Below are positions 42,593-50,907 of a stretch of 64,000 bases of DNA, piece after piece. The stretch is taken from positions 1,116,001 to 1,180,000 of the forward strand of contig NZ_CP139487.1 of assembly GCF_034259205.1 (NCBI RefSeq). The letters are read 5' to 3'. Made by a program: the position numbers and the translations under genes. The notes below the pieces were generated by a model, which saw nothing but the letters and a program-made list of their open reading frames with translations, made no database searches and was not told the origin of the DNA. Position 1 is the stretch's first letter; every line of letters starts with the position of its first letter. Source of the stretch: Peredibacter starrii. Its GTDB lineage: Bacteria; Bdellovibrionota; Bacteriovoracia; Bacteriovoracales; Bacteriovoracaceae.

Positions 42593-43093
42593 TTATTTCG
42601 CAGTTACTACGAAATTAGCACGACGGTTTTTGCCCCAAGCTGATTCGTCAGAACCTTCAGCAACTGGACGCTCATTACCGTAAGAGATTGTAGAAAGTCT
42701 TTTCGACTCAACACCAAGAGCAACTAGGTGATCACGAACAGCTTTAGCACGACGCTCGCCAAGAGCAAGGTTGTACTGACGGCCGCCGCGCTCGTCACAG
42801 TGACCTTCGATTTGAACGTCAACTGAAGCGTTAGCTTTAAGGAATTCAGCGTTAGCTTCTACAGCAGCTTTTGTAGCGCCTTCAAGGCTTGAAGAATCGA
42901 AATCGAAGTAAACAGTTTTAAGACCGCCAGCTTTGCCAGAGTCAGAATCGCCGTTAAGCTCAAGAGTTAGGCCGTTATTAGCGCCGTTAGCACCATTAGC
43001 AGCGTCGTCTTGGTTATTTTTTGGCTTGTTAGAAGAACAACCAACAGCAAGAAAAGCAACCATAAGAGTTGTGAATAAAGCACGAGTGAACAT
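42593..43093 (-). CDS. pal: Peptidoglycan-associated lipoprotein Pal
   Basis: A 166-residue outer-membrane lipoprotein: signal peptide ending LAVGC (Cys 19), an Asn/Gly/Ala-rich linker, then an OmpA-like peptidoglycan-binding domain (YFDFDSSSLEG; IEGHCDERGGRQYNLALGERRA; NRRANFVV). GHCDERG is the Pal signature. The ATG at 43093 has AAGGAG seven bases upstream; that site is complementary to a predicted small RNA encoded about 300 bases away. tolB, tolA, tolQ and tolR are not in the window. Confidence 0.94.
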   Translation of the reverse strand: MFTRALFTTLMVAFLAVGCSSNKPKNNQDDAANGANGANNGLTLELNGDSDSGKAGGLKTVYFDFDSSSLEGATKAAVEANAEFLKANASVDVQIEGHCDERGGRQYNLALGERRAKAVRDHLVALGVESKRLSTISYGNERPVAEGSDESAWGKNRRANFVVTAK

Positions 43094-43232
43094 TTGAACT
43101 TCTCCTTTGAAGCGCATAGTGAACAATATTGTGATGAAAAATATTTTCGCCATTATGCAGTTATTCAAATGTTTTTTGAAGCGAAAACTGATTACTGAAC
43201 TCTAGTTTTAAGAGGTGTTTAGCGTTGGAGCT

Positions 43233-43277
43233 TTGACATGTTTTTATTCAAAAAGTCATGGCCTTGACATGATCAAG
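43233..43277. repeat. TTGACATG direct repeats upstream of the sigma-54 promoter
   Basis: TTGACATG occurs at 43233-43240 and again at 43264-43271, 31 bases apart; the second copy is part of the palindrome CTTGACATGATCAAG (43263-43277). They lie 79 and 110 bases before the -24 box, where enhancer-binding proteins usually bind. They could instead be parts of an upstream sigma-70 promoter. Confidence 0.4.
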
Positions 43278-43342
43278 CTGTTAGCTATGCATCAAGTGTG
43301 AGAAATGATTGTTAGGAATATTTTTTTAGAAGTATTTTGAAG

Positions 43343-43359
43343 TTGGCACGGAGTTTGCT
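43343..43359 (+). promoter_or_regulatory. Sigma-54 (RpoN) promoter
   Basis: TTGGCACGGAGTTTGCT matches the consensus TTGGCACGNNNNTTGCT, with exactly ten bases between the GG (-24) and GC (-12) elements. Predicted start near 43370. There is no ORF downstream before the terminator at 43426. Confidence 0.88.
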
Positions 43360-43369
43360 AGTATAGAGT

Positions 43370-43462
43370 TGTGTGTGTGTTGGGGTTAAAGAAAGGATTT
43401 TTTTAACTTCTCCTTATGTCTCTCGAAAAAAAAAGCCCATCTTCCAGATGGGCTTTTTTTTT
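43370..43462 (+). ncRNA. Predicted sigma-54-dependent small RNA (about 92 nt)
   Basis: The RNA predicted from the sigma-54 promoter begins with a GU repeat. It then folds a stem-loop (43382-43394 paired with 43398-43410, loop GGA), leaves a C/U-rich linker (UCUCCUUAUGUCUCUCG), and ends in a strong terminator with nine U. This is the usual order of a regulatory small RNA: 5' hairpin, single-stranded seed, Rho-independent tail. AACTTCTCCTT (43405-43415) is perfectly complementary to the pal ribosome-binding region. The region is the only gene-free stretch over 300 bases (43094-43464); the rest of it holds the divergent pal upstream region. Not verified by expression or comparison. Confidence 0.7.
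43426..43462. terminator. Bidirectional intrinsic terminator
   Basis: GCCCATCT/AGATGGGC with a TCC loop is flanked by A-run and nine T, so it works on both strands: it ends the predicted small RNA and the convergent arginase-family gene. Confidence 0.92.
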
Positions 43463-43464
43463 GC

Positions 43465-44367
43465 CTAAAATCCTTCAAAAACAAAACTCGCCATATTTCT
43501 CATGCTAATAGCTGCCAGCGAATCATAAAGCGGATTGAGCTCATAGATTCCCAGAACCGGAGAGTGAGAGAGTTTCAGTCCCACATATCTCTTCCACAGA
43601 TCTAAAAGTTCAGTGCGAGAGATACCGTCCGGATTCACCGCGCTTACACCTGGCACTTCAAATCCATTTAAGGCGTCAGCATCAAGACTGAAAACCACCA
43701 AGGTCTTCTCATCGATCACTTCACTGACTTTTTTGAAGAGCTGATTTAAATTCTCTGTTGTCATGTCTTTCTTAAAAAGCTCGACACTCTTTCCTTTATT
43801 TAAAGGAGAAAGCGTAGAGAAAGAATTGGCGAACGGATGAAGCCCAATTTGGAAAATATGAAACTCACCACTAAATTCTTCCGAGAACTGACGGAAGGGC
43901 GTTCCCGAGTGAAATTCCGAGTCCGTGCGAGTATCTGCGTGTGCGTCTATATTAAGGACAACAATCTTCTTAAATTGATGAGAATAAGCACGAAGAAGGG
44001 GGTAGATATGATCATGACCTCCGCCAATGTGACATACTTTTGAACCCGGGTGATTTTTTAGGATCTTTTCGATGCGTGCTGATTCCGCCAGTTGCGCCTC
44101 ATGAAAGTTTTGTTTTTCGTGGGCCTCATCACCAACTTCAAATTCCAGAAACGATTGTTCTTTTAAATTCAGATCCTGCGAAAACTTCTTAAATGTCGAA
44201 AGAAAAGATTGAGGAGCAAATCTTGCTCCATTCCTTCCACCATTTCTCACGACACCCATGTCGGTTGAGCTCTTAATAAAGAGTGAAGTTGGGCGATTTT
44301 CGTTAAATAGTGCCCCGACGGATTCTTGAAAGCGTTTTTGTGATTGAGTGATTTCTGGCTTCGTCAT
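43465..44367 (-). CDS. Arginase/agmatinase/formimidoylglutamase-family enzyme
   Basis: A 300-residue ureohydrolase-fold enzyme that cleaves a guanidino or formimino group using two Mn ions. The metal ligands are visible: GGGHDHIYP, NIDAHADTR and SLDADALNGFEVPGVSAVNP. The ending resembles formimidoylglutamase (HutG) and bacterial arginases about equally. No arginine or histidine catabolic genes lie nearby, so the substrate is open. It is divergent from the GYF-domain gene with a 28-base gap. Confidence 0.87.
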   Translation of the reverse strand: MTKPEITQSQKRFQESVGALFNENRPTSLFIKSSTDMGVVRNGGRNGARFAPQSFLSTFKKFSQDLNLKEQSFLEFEVGDEAHEKQNFHEAQLAESARIEKILKNHPGSKVCHIGGGHDHIYPLLRAYSHQFKKIVVLNIDAHADTRTDSEFHSGTPFRQFSEEFSGEFHIFQIGLHPFANSFSTLSPLNKGKSVELFKKDMTTENLNQLFKKVSEVIDEKTLVVFSLDADALNGFEVPGVSAVNPDGISRTELLDLWKRYVGLKLSHSPVLGIYELNPLYDSLAAISMRNMASFVFEGF

Positions 44368-44395
44368 AAAATCTTTTTATTTCCATTGGTTTCAA

Positions 44396-45790
44396 ATGAA
44401 GTTGTCAAATTTTGACTGGACTGACAAGGACTCTGTTAAATGGTTTATCCTTCTGCCTTCTGGGCACGAGGGGCCTTACTCATTGGCGGAACTTGAGCAA
44501 TTAGTCGAGGACAAAAAAATAACTCCAGAAGTTAAAATCTGGAGCGAAGGCATGGCAGAGTCTGTTCCTTTCAGCACTTCTTTTACGGCCAAAAAACCAC
44601 TGCCTGAAATTCCCGTAGAAAAAGTTCCCAAAGTACCAAAGGATGAGGTCCCGGATCTTCCTCCAATTCCTGAAGAAGAAACACCTCCTCCATTTACAGA
44701 AGAGCTTCCTCCAATTCCTGAGACCGAAGAGAGTGCACCGGTAAAGGCCAGAAAAATGTGGCCCTTTGCAGTGGCAGTCGGGGTCATCATGGTGGGTTTT
44801 GTTTTTGCCAGCATGATTAAGAATTACGAGAAAGTAGAGATCCGTCGTTTTCCAAAAATGACGATGGAACTCCATGAGAAAATTTCTAAAGAGCTTGGCT
44901 TTCAGGGATGGGACAAACCCATTTTCTTTAAAGAATATCTTCCAAGTGATCACTCTCACATCTGGCTTGTGACTTCGAGCTTTGAAACTTGTAAGGTTGA
45001 AGTTAATTTTAAATCTTTACCGGGTAAGCTTCTCGCGCTTGATGATCAGAATGTTGCTTTCAAATCATCAGGTGTTCTCACTAATCACGTCGTGGAACTT
45101 TCGAGCTTTGATTTCTCGGCCGGCACAAAAATTGTTCCGGGCATGTATGAAATGGATGTCAAGGCCTCTGAGTGTGCCTGGGAAGGCTTTCTGGCAAAAC
45201 TCATGAATAAATTTGTTCCTCCTGCCACAAACTATATGGCGAGAACAAAAGTTGTTTTATTCACCAAGGGTGCCGAAGAATTCAATCGCATTCTGGAGAA
45301 ATTGATCAAACAAAAGACTCAAAAAGAGCTTTTGGCCCAGAGTCATGAAGACATGTTCTGGCAGGACCTTCAGCAGAAGCTTCAAACCCTAGAGGCCATT
45401 TCACTTCAAATCGAACAGCACTTTCTGGATTTTCTGGAGAAGGGCAAATTTCAAACGAACTTGAAACCGATGGTCGATTCTTATACGAAGAAATTCGGAT
45501 CATTCCTCACGAACTTCGTGGTGGAAAATGAGAAGTACTTTAAGGACGTGGATCTCTCTCAAGTGAAGGGCGGATCGACTCGCAGAAATTACGAAACAAT
45601 GGTTCGTATGACGTCTAAACGAATTGGTTTTGAGTCTATGAAATTCATCGAAGAGTTCCAGGCGAAGAAGGGAAATCCGACTTCGAGCCAAATCCAGGAT
45701 TATTCAAATCGAATCCGCAAAGCTTTCTCCGCCATTAAGAATGATATTACTCAAAAAATACTTCAGGTTTCTGAAGATCGATCTCGCTAA
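44396..45790 (+). CDS. GYF_2-domain membrane protein
   Basis: A 464-residue protein. The N-terminal 60 residues are a GYF_2 domain (WFILLPSGHEGPYSLAELEQLV...KIWSEGM), which usually binds proline-rich peptides or signals at the membrane. A Pro/Glu-rich linker (EVPDLPPIPEEETPPP) and one membrane segment (WPFAVAVGVIMVGFVFASMI) follow. The large C-terminal part is periplasmic and unfamiliar. ATG 44396 was chosen because the upstream extension is not domain-like. The 3' end overlaps the convergent MBL gene by 44 bases. Confidence 0.78.
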   Translation: MKLSNFDWTDKDSVKWFILLPSGHEGPYSLAELEQLVEDKKITPEVKIWSEGMAESVPFSTSFTAKKPLPEIPVEKVPKVPKDEVPDLPPIPEEETPPPFTEELPPIPETEESAPVKARKMWPFAVAVGVIMVGFVFASMIKNYEKVEIRRFPKMTMELHEKISKELGFQGWDKPIFFKEYLPSDHSHIWLVTSSFETCKVEVNFKSLPGKLLALDDQNVAFKSSGVLTNHVVELSSFDFSAGTKIVPGMYEMDVKASECAWEGFLAKLMNKFVPPATNYMARTKVVLFTKGAEEFNRILEKLIKQKTQKELLAQSHEDMFWQDLQQKLQTLEAISLQIEQHFLDFLEKGKFQTNLKPMVDSYTKKFGSFLTNFVVENEKYFKDVDLSQVKGGSTRRNYETMVRMTSKRIGFESMKFIEEFQAKKGNPTSSQIQDYSNRIRKAFSAIKNDITQKILQVSEDRSR

Positions 45791-46637
45791 CTGAAAACGT
45801 TTTGGCCGCTTCAAAATCGTGTTCACCTTTCGGTTTCACTTTCGCGCCCCAGACTTTCATATCATGTTCAAAAATCATGGTGAGATTCTTGTCCATTATA
45901 AAGCGATAGAATTCCGCCTTATTAACCGTCGTAATTCCCGGAGCGATGTCATAACCCATGACCCAAGGAATGGAGATATGCGCGCTGGTAGGAACAAGGT
46001 CCGCCATATAAATGAACTTCTCATCATAAGGATGAACCAAAAACGGCGTGTGTCCGTGAGAGACTCTAAAATAGAGACTGTCAGGACCATCAGTTAAAAT
46101 TGTCCCTTGTTCACCATTTAACCAATGAATCTTGCCATCTTTCTCGGCCTTTTCGATCAGCGGTTTAAAGTACTGAGTATGAAACGATCCCGCGTCCCGC
46201 ATGGTTGGATGAAGGGAATAGTCATAATGTTGACGGTGGATGTGGAGTGTTGCATTAGGAAAAACAGTCAGGTGTTCCTGCTCATCATGTCCCAATCCAC
46301 CCACGTGATCAAAATGAAGGTGAGTAACAATCAGATCCGTGATGTCCGAGGGCTTCAGATTGAAGTTCTTTTGAAGTGTCTCTACTAATGGGTTCTGTGG
46401 ACCCACAACTCCGAAGCGATCATCGAACTTTTCCCCGTGATAATCACCAATTCCAGTGTCCACCAGGATATTTTTGGTGGCAGTTTGAATAAGCATGACA
46501 CGAAGACTCAATTGGATTCGATTCAATTCATCGGCCGGAATTTGTTTCGACCATAATGGTTTTGGAATAATCCCGAACATAGCGCCGCCATCAAGTTTGA
46601 AGACAGCGGGATGGAGGATAAAATATTTTTTAGTCAT
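45747..46637 (-). CDS. MBL-fold metallo-hydrolase
   Basis: A 296-residue hydrolase of the quorum-quenching lactonase/AHL-like MBL group. THLHFDHVGGLG is the metal motif; NILVDTGIGD precedes it; VSHGHTPF and the late EHD supply the other ligands. GAGGTG upstream of the ATG is a good site. Lactonase, phosphodiesterase and glyoxalase activities all occur in this group, so the substrate is not predicted. Its last 44 bases are antisense to the GYF gene. Confidence 0.85.
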   Translation of the reverse strand: MTKKYFILHPAVFKLDGGAMFGIIPKPLWSKQIPADELNRIQLSLRVMLIQTATKNILVDTGIGDYHGEKFDDRFGVVGPQNPLVETLQKNFNLKPSDITDLIVTHLHFDHVGGLGHDEQEHLTVFPNATLHIHRQHYDYSLHPTMRDAGSFHTQYFKPLIEKAEKDGKIHWLNGEQGTILTDGPDSLYFRVSHGHTPFLVHPYDEKFIYMADLVPTSAHISIPWVMGYDIAPGITTVNKAEFYRFIMDKNLTMIFEHDMKVWGAKVKPKGEHDFEAAKTFSVSEIDLQKPEVFFE

Positions 46638-46693
46638 AACACCTCGCGCCTCTATGATGCCTCTTCAATTCCGCGTTTTTCAAGACCTTTTCG

Positions 46694-46721
46694 TTGTCTG
46701 ACCCCGCAAAATGCCTATAAT
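46694..46721 (+). promoter_or_regulatory. Sigma-70-type promoter of sucCD-ndk
   Basis: TTGTCT, a 16-base spacer and a perfect TATAAT (46716-46721), 35 bases before the sucC ATG. Confidence 0.65.
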
Positions 46722-46755
46722 GTGTCCTATTCAAATGAAGTTTTAAGGAGAGCCT

Positions 46756-47925
46756 ATGAATGTGCATGAGTACCAGGCCAAAGACCTGATGCGACAGTTC
46801 AACATCTCGGTGCTTAAAGGCGGAGTTGCTAATACTCCAGCTGAGGCCGTAGAAGTTGCTAAAAAACTAGATACTAAAGTTTGGGTTGTTAAAGCTCAAA
46901 TTCATGCCGGAGGCCGTGGTAAGGGTGGCGGTGTTAAGCTTGCTCGCTCTCTAGAAGAAGTTGAAAAACTTGCTAAAGAAATTATTGGCATGCAACTTGT
47001 TACTCACCAAACAGGACCTGAAGGTAAGAAAGTTCTTAAAGTTCTTATCGAGCAAGGTTGTGACATCGATCACGAGTACTACTGTGGTATCGTTCTAGAT
47101 CGTACAGTTGGAAAAGTCGCTATGATGGTTTCAACTGAAGGCGGTATGGACATTGAGACAGTTGCTCACAATACTCCAGAAAAAATCATTAAGTGCCACA
47201 TTGATCCTGCAACTGGTTTCACACCAGCTCACGGTCGTAAACTTGGATACGCTCTAGGTCTTAAAGGCGAAACACTTAAGAAAGCTGTTTCTTTCTTCGA
47301 GAACCTTTACAAGCTATACATTGAAAAAGACTGTTCAATCGCTGAGATCAACCCGCTTGTTACAACTAAGCAAGGTGACGTTCTAGCTCTTGACGGTAAA
47401 CTTAACTTCGATGACAACGCTCTTTTCCGTCACCCGGAAATCGAAGCGATGAGAGACGTGACAGAAGAATCTGCTCAAGAACTTGAAGCTGGTAAATTCG
47501 GTCTATCTTATATCTCTCTTGATGGTAACATCGGCTGTCTAGTTAATGGTGCAGGTCTTGCGATGGCGACACTTGATATCCTTAAGCTTCACGGCGGTAC
47601 TCCTGCTAACTTCCTAGACGTGGGCGGCGGAGCTACTAAAGAAACAGTACAAAAAGCATTCTCAATCATTCTTCAAGATTCAAACGTTAAAGCAATTCTT
47701 GTGAATATCTTCGGTGGGATCATGAAGTGTGACATCATCGCTAACGGTGTAGTTGATGCTGCTCGTGAGATGGGTCTAACTGTTCCTCTAGTTGTTCGTC
47801 TAGAAGGCACAAACGTTGCTCTTGGTAAGAAGATTCTTGCAGAATCTGGACTAAAAATTACTCCAGCTAATGACCTCGCTGATGCCGCTAAAAAAGCGGT
47901 AGAAGCTGCGAAGGGAGCTAAATAA
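46756..47925 (+). CDS. sucC: Succinyl-CoA synthetase beta subunit
   Basis: A 389-residue ATP-grasp subunit of the TCA-cycle enzyme that converts succinyl-CoA to succinate with ATP or GTP formation. [15 protein letters not shown] is the family start. [20 protein letters not shown] binds the nucleotide and [21 protein letters not shown] with [11 protein letters not shown] follows. AAGGAG lies five bases upstream. It is paired with sucD, with one base between the stop and the next start. Confidence 0.96.
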   Translation: MNVHEYQAKDLMRQFNISVLKGGVANTPAEAVEVAKKLDTKVWVVKAQIHAGGRGKGGGVKLARSLEEVEKLAKEIIGMQLVTHQTGPEGKKVLKVLIEQGCDIDHEYYCGIVLDRTVGKVAMMVSTEGGMDIETVAHNTPEKIIKCHIDPATGFTPAHGRKLGYALGLKGETLKKAVSFFENLYKLYIEKDCSIAEINPLVTTKQGDVLALDGKLNFDDNALFRHPEIEAMRDVTEESAQELEAGKFGLSYISLDGNIGCLVNGAGLAMATLDILKLHGGTPANFLDVGGGATKETVQKAFSIILQDSNVKAILVNIFGGIMKCDIIANGVVDAAREMGLTVPLVVRLEGTNVALGKKILAESGLKITPANDLADAAKKAVEAAKGAK

Positions 47926-47926
47926 T

Positions 47927-48799
47927 ATGGCTATCTTAATTAATAGAAATACTCGTCTGATCACTGTTGGTCTAACTGGTAAACAAGGTACTTTCCACAC
48001 TCTACAATCTCGTGACTACGGTACGAACGTTGTTGGTGGTGTTACTCCTGGTAAAGGCGGCACAGTTCACGAAGGTATCCCTGTTTTCAACACAACTTAC
48101 GAAGCAATGAAAGAAACTGGCGCAAATGCAGCCATGATTTTCGTTCCACCTCCGTTTGCTGCTGATTCAATCATCGAGTGTATCGATGCTGAAATGCCTC
48201 TTATCATCTGTATCACTGAAGGTATTCCAGTGATCGATATGGTGAAAGTTAAGGCCGCGCTTAAAGGTTCTAAGTCACGCCTAATCGGTCCTAACTGTCC
48301 GGGTGTTATCACTCCGGGTGAGTGTAAGATCGGAATTATGCCTGGCCACATTCATATGCCAGGTAACGTGGGAGTAATCTCTCGTTCAGGTACTCTTACT
48401 TACGAAGCGGTTTACCAACTTACTCAACGTGAGATCGGTCAATCTACATGCGTAGGTATCGGTGGTGACCCGGTTAACGGCACTAACTTTATCGACGTTC
48501 TTGAAATGTTCGAGAAAGATCCTGATACAAAAGCTGTGATCATGATCGGTGAGATTGGTGGTACTGCTGAGACAGACGCTGCTCGTTGGATCAAAGCTAA
48601 TATGTCTAAACCTGTTGTGAGCTTCATCGCTGGTGCAGCGGCTCCAAAAGGTAAGCGTATGGGTCACGCTGGTGCGATTATCTCTGGCGAAGACGATTCT
48701 GCTGAAGCTAAGTTCAAGATTCTACAAGAATGTGGTGTAACAATTGCCCGTTCTCCAGCAGAACTTGGACAAAAGATCGCAGAAGTATTAAAGAAGTAA
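47927..48799 (+). CDS. sucD: Succinyl-CoA synthetase alpha subunit
   Basis: A 290-residue subunit with the Rossmann CoA-binding start ([19 protein letters not shown]), [10 protein letters not shown], and the phosphorylated His in [12 protein letters not shown]-like context ([15 protein letters not shown]). It completes SucCD and lies directly after sucC, with AAGGGAG as ribosome-binding site. Confidence 0.96.
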   Translation: MAILINRNTRLITVGLTGKQGTFHTLQSRDYGTNVVGGVTPGKGGTVHEGIPVFNTTYEAMKETGANAAMIFVPPPFAADSIIECIDAEMPLIICITEGIPVIDMVKVKAALKGSKSRLIGPNCPGVITPGECKIGIMPGHIHMPGNVGVISRSGTLTYEAVYQLTQREIGQSTCVGIGGDPVNGTNFIDVLEMFEKDPDTKAVIMIGEIGGTAETDAARWIKANMSKPVVSFIAGAAAPKGKRMGHAGAIISGEDDSAEAKFKILQECGVTIARSPAELGQKIAEVLKK

Positions 48800-48826
48800 A
48801 ATCGAAAAAATTATAAGGAGCTCACA

Positions 48827-49255
48827 ATGGCCATCGAAAAAACGTTTTCAATCATTAAACCTAACTCAACTCTTGATAACAATATCGGGAACATCATCGC
48901 TCACTTCGAGAAGAATGGTCTTCGCATTGCTGGCGCTAAATTCGCTAAGCTATCAAAAGAGAAAGCTGAAGGTTTCTATATCGAGCACAAAGAGCGTCCT
49001 TTCTTCGGCGAACTAGTAAACTTCATGACTTCAGGTCCAGTTATGCTTATGGTTCTTGAAGGCGAAAACGCAGTTATGAAGAACCGCGAGCTTATGGGTG
49101 CTACAAACCCAGCTAACGCTGCTGAAGGCACAATCCGTAAGCTATATGCTAAGTCTGTAGGCGAGAACTCAGTTCACGGTTCAGATTCAGCTACAGCTGC
49201 TGAAAGAGAGATCGCTTACTTCTTCGAGCGTTCTGAGCTTACAAACCGTTTCTAA
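48827..49255 (+). CDS. ndk: Nucleoside-diphosphate kinase
   Basis: A 142-residue kinase that balances NTP pools. [16 protein letters not shown] is the start, and NSVHGSDS carries the phosphorylated His with the family GSDS-like end. Length is canonical. AAGGAG precedes ATG. Ndk and SucCD are known to interact in other bacteria; here they share an operon with a 27-base gap. Confidence 0.95.
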   Translation: MAIEKTFSIIKPNSTLDNNIGNIIAHFEKNGLRIAGAKFAKLSKEKAEGFYIEHKERPFFGELVNFMTSGPVMLMVLEGENAVMKNRELMGATNPANAAEGTIRKLYAKSVGENSVHGSDSATAAEREIAYFFERSELTNRF

Positions 49256-49281
49256 TCTCTAGCGAAACATTAGTCGATATA

Positions 49282-49308
49282 AGGCCTCACTTCGGTGGGG
49301 CCTTTTTG
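49282..49308 (+). terminator. Intrinsic terminator after ndk
   Basis: A 9-bp stem (AGGCCTCAC/GTGGGGCCT) with a TTCG tetraloop, followed by TTTTT. Confidence 0.92.
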
Positions 49309-49354
49309 TTTTTCCTTTCATAGAATTTTTGCCTCATCAATCATTGGAGGTTCT

Positions 49355-49921
49355 ATGAAGGCGCTAGTGCTCCTTTTTATTCTCGCGTTCTCTTTCTCAT
49401 CACTCGCACAAAATCATATGGTGGAATTTAATGGTGATGCCATTATGTATGGAGCATTCAATCATTCTAAGACGAAATCAAAAGAGCAGGCGACCGATGA
49501 AACTAATAACGGTGCACTTTATGTGAACGTTGCACGTACTGTTTCGGATCACATACAATTTGCTATTCAGGGGAATTACCTTCACGCAGATTACTCGGCA
49601 GGCTTCTTTGAGTCGTATGCTTTCTTATTGGGGGGGATCTACAACCTAGATACCGATTTTAGAAAATCTTACTACGCTGGCGTGTACGCAGGTATGGGTT
49701 GGGAGAATAACAGTCTCAACACACCAAATTCTCACGAGGAAAAACTGGTGGGGAAAGTGGTTGTTGGTAAACGCTTTCCTTTAGAGTTTTTAAATCTTGA
49801 AAATGTAACATATTCTCCCGAATTAGCTTTCACTTCGGAGACTGCGACAAAAAGCTCATCTGATGAACAGTGGTCACAAAATTTAGCGATTAAGTTTCTT
49901 CAATTCTCAGTATTCTTCTAA
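49355..49921 (+). CDS. Small outer-membrane beta-barrel-like protein (paralogue 1)
   Basis: A 188-residue secreted protein with signal peptide MKALVLLFILAFSFSSLAQ. The mature part is alternating amphipathic strands ending in FLQFSVFF with a C-terminal Phe, as outer-membrane barrels do. It shares KSKEQ, the YSPELAFTSE region and QNLAIKFLQFSVFF with the next gene. GGAGG lies four bases before ATG. Function unknown, possibly a porin-like or structural barrel. Confidence 0.8.
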   Translation: MKALVLLFILAFSFSSLAQNHMVEFNGDAIMYGAFNHSKTKSKEQATDETNNGALYVNVARTVSDHIQFAIQGNYLHADYSAGFFESYAFLLGGIYNLDTDFRKSYYAGVYAGMGWENNSLNTPNSHEEKLVGKVVVGKRFPLEFLNLENVTYSPELAFTSETATKSSSDEQWSQNLAIKFLQFSVFF

Positions 49922-49928
49922 TGTATTT

Positions 49929-49955
49929 GCCCCACTTATGTGGGGCCTTTTTTTT
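49929..49955 (+). terminator. Intrinsic terminator after paralogue 1
   Basis: GCCCCAC/GTGGGGC stem with a TTAT loop, followed by eight T. Confidence 0.92.
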
Positions 49956-50142
49956 ATCCTACTTGTCTGCATTTCACTTCTATTTCCTTATAAGTTACCA
50001 GAATCAGACTATCCATATTTGAGTGAACTCTTCCTGTGTAGAAACCCCGCACTTTTTCATGATTTCCATCGGTTGTTAAAATTCCAAAGAGTATGAATTC
50101 GTCTCTTTGAGTAGAGATCAACAGATAGAAAAGGGGATCATT

Positions 50143-50736
50143 ATGAAAAAGATTATGGTGGCATTAACTGCATCTGCACTGCTGGTTGGAGGATCCGCCT
50201 ATGCTCAGCAGGGGTCGACTGGTCAACGAAGCATGATTGAGTTTAATGCCGACTCTCTCTTAAATGGGGTGCTATCTTTCAGTAAATCTAAGTCGAAGGA
50301 TCAAAACGCTGATAACAGCATGGATCTCGATCTAAGATTGAACTATGCCTACCAATTGCCACAATTTGATAAGCTCCAACTCGGTGGTGGTGTTAATTAT
50401 AAGAGTGGCACCGAATCTGGACGTGGAGACATTGAGGATTACGGCTTTAATGTGGCTGCTTATCTCAATAATACAAGCGATCTCCAAAACGCTTACTATG
50501 CCTCGGTTAAATGGGGTCTAGAATGGGCCAATACATTGAGCGGCGGTGGTCGAGATGAAGTGGGGACAATTCAACTGGCCGTGGGTAAACGTGTAGACCT
50601 GTCTTATTTTGGTATCCGTCACCTGACTTATACTCCTGAGATCGCCTTTGTTAACCAGGATTCAACAACTGGTGGGGCGCTGGAGTACTCTCAGAACCTC
50701 GAGTTCCGATTCCTGCAGTTCTCAGTCTTTTACTAA
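50143..50736 (+). CDS. Small outer-membrane beta-barrel-like protein (paralogue 2)
   Basis: A 197-residue secreted protein with signal peptide MKKIMVALTASALLVGGSAYAQ. It resembles the previous gene: FNADSLLNGVLSFSKSKSKDQ near the start and YTPEIAF plus YSQNLEFRFLQFSVFY at the end. The barrel strands and terminal aromatic residue fit an outer-membrane protein. Separate terminators after each copy show independent transcription, so the two may be expressed under different conditions. AAGGGG precedes the ATG. Confidence 0.8.
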   Translation: MKKIMVALTASALLVGGSAYAQQGSTGQRSMIEFNADSLLNGVLSFSKSKSKDQNADNSMDLDLRLNYAYQLPQFDKLQLGGGVNYKSGTESGRGDIEDYGFNVAAYLNNTSDLQNAYYASVKWGLEWANTLSGGGRDEVGTIQLAVGKRVDLSYFGIRHLTYTPEIAFVNQDSTTGGALEYSQNLEFRFLQFSVFY

Positions 50737-50747
50737 TCTTAAGTTTG

Positions 50748-50768
50748 AGGGCCCTCCGGGGCCCTTTT
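50748..50768 (+). terminator. Intrinsic terminator after paralogue 2
   Basis: AGGGCCC/GGGCCCT stem with a TCCG loop and only four T, so it is weaker than its neighbours. Confidence 0.7.
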
Positions 50769-50907
50769 CCTGTATTTTTTCCACGGTTTTCCCTTCCAAA
50801 AAGTCTCTAAGTTAATGATTAGACTGTAAAAATTTCAAAAGCGTAGAGCTTTTTATGCCAATGCGTTATAAATCCATGGAAATACCTTTTATTTGGAAGG
50901 AGTTCTC

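Noticed and set aside
44476-44959. Two overlapping minus-strand ORFs within the GYF gene
   Set aside because: Both are low-complexity mirrors of the Pro/Glu linker and membrane segment.
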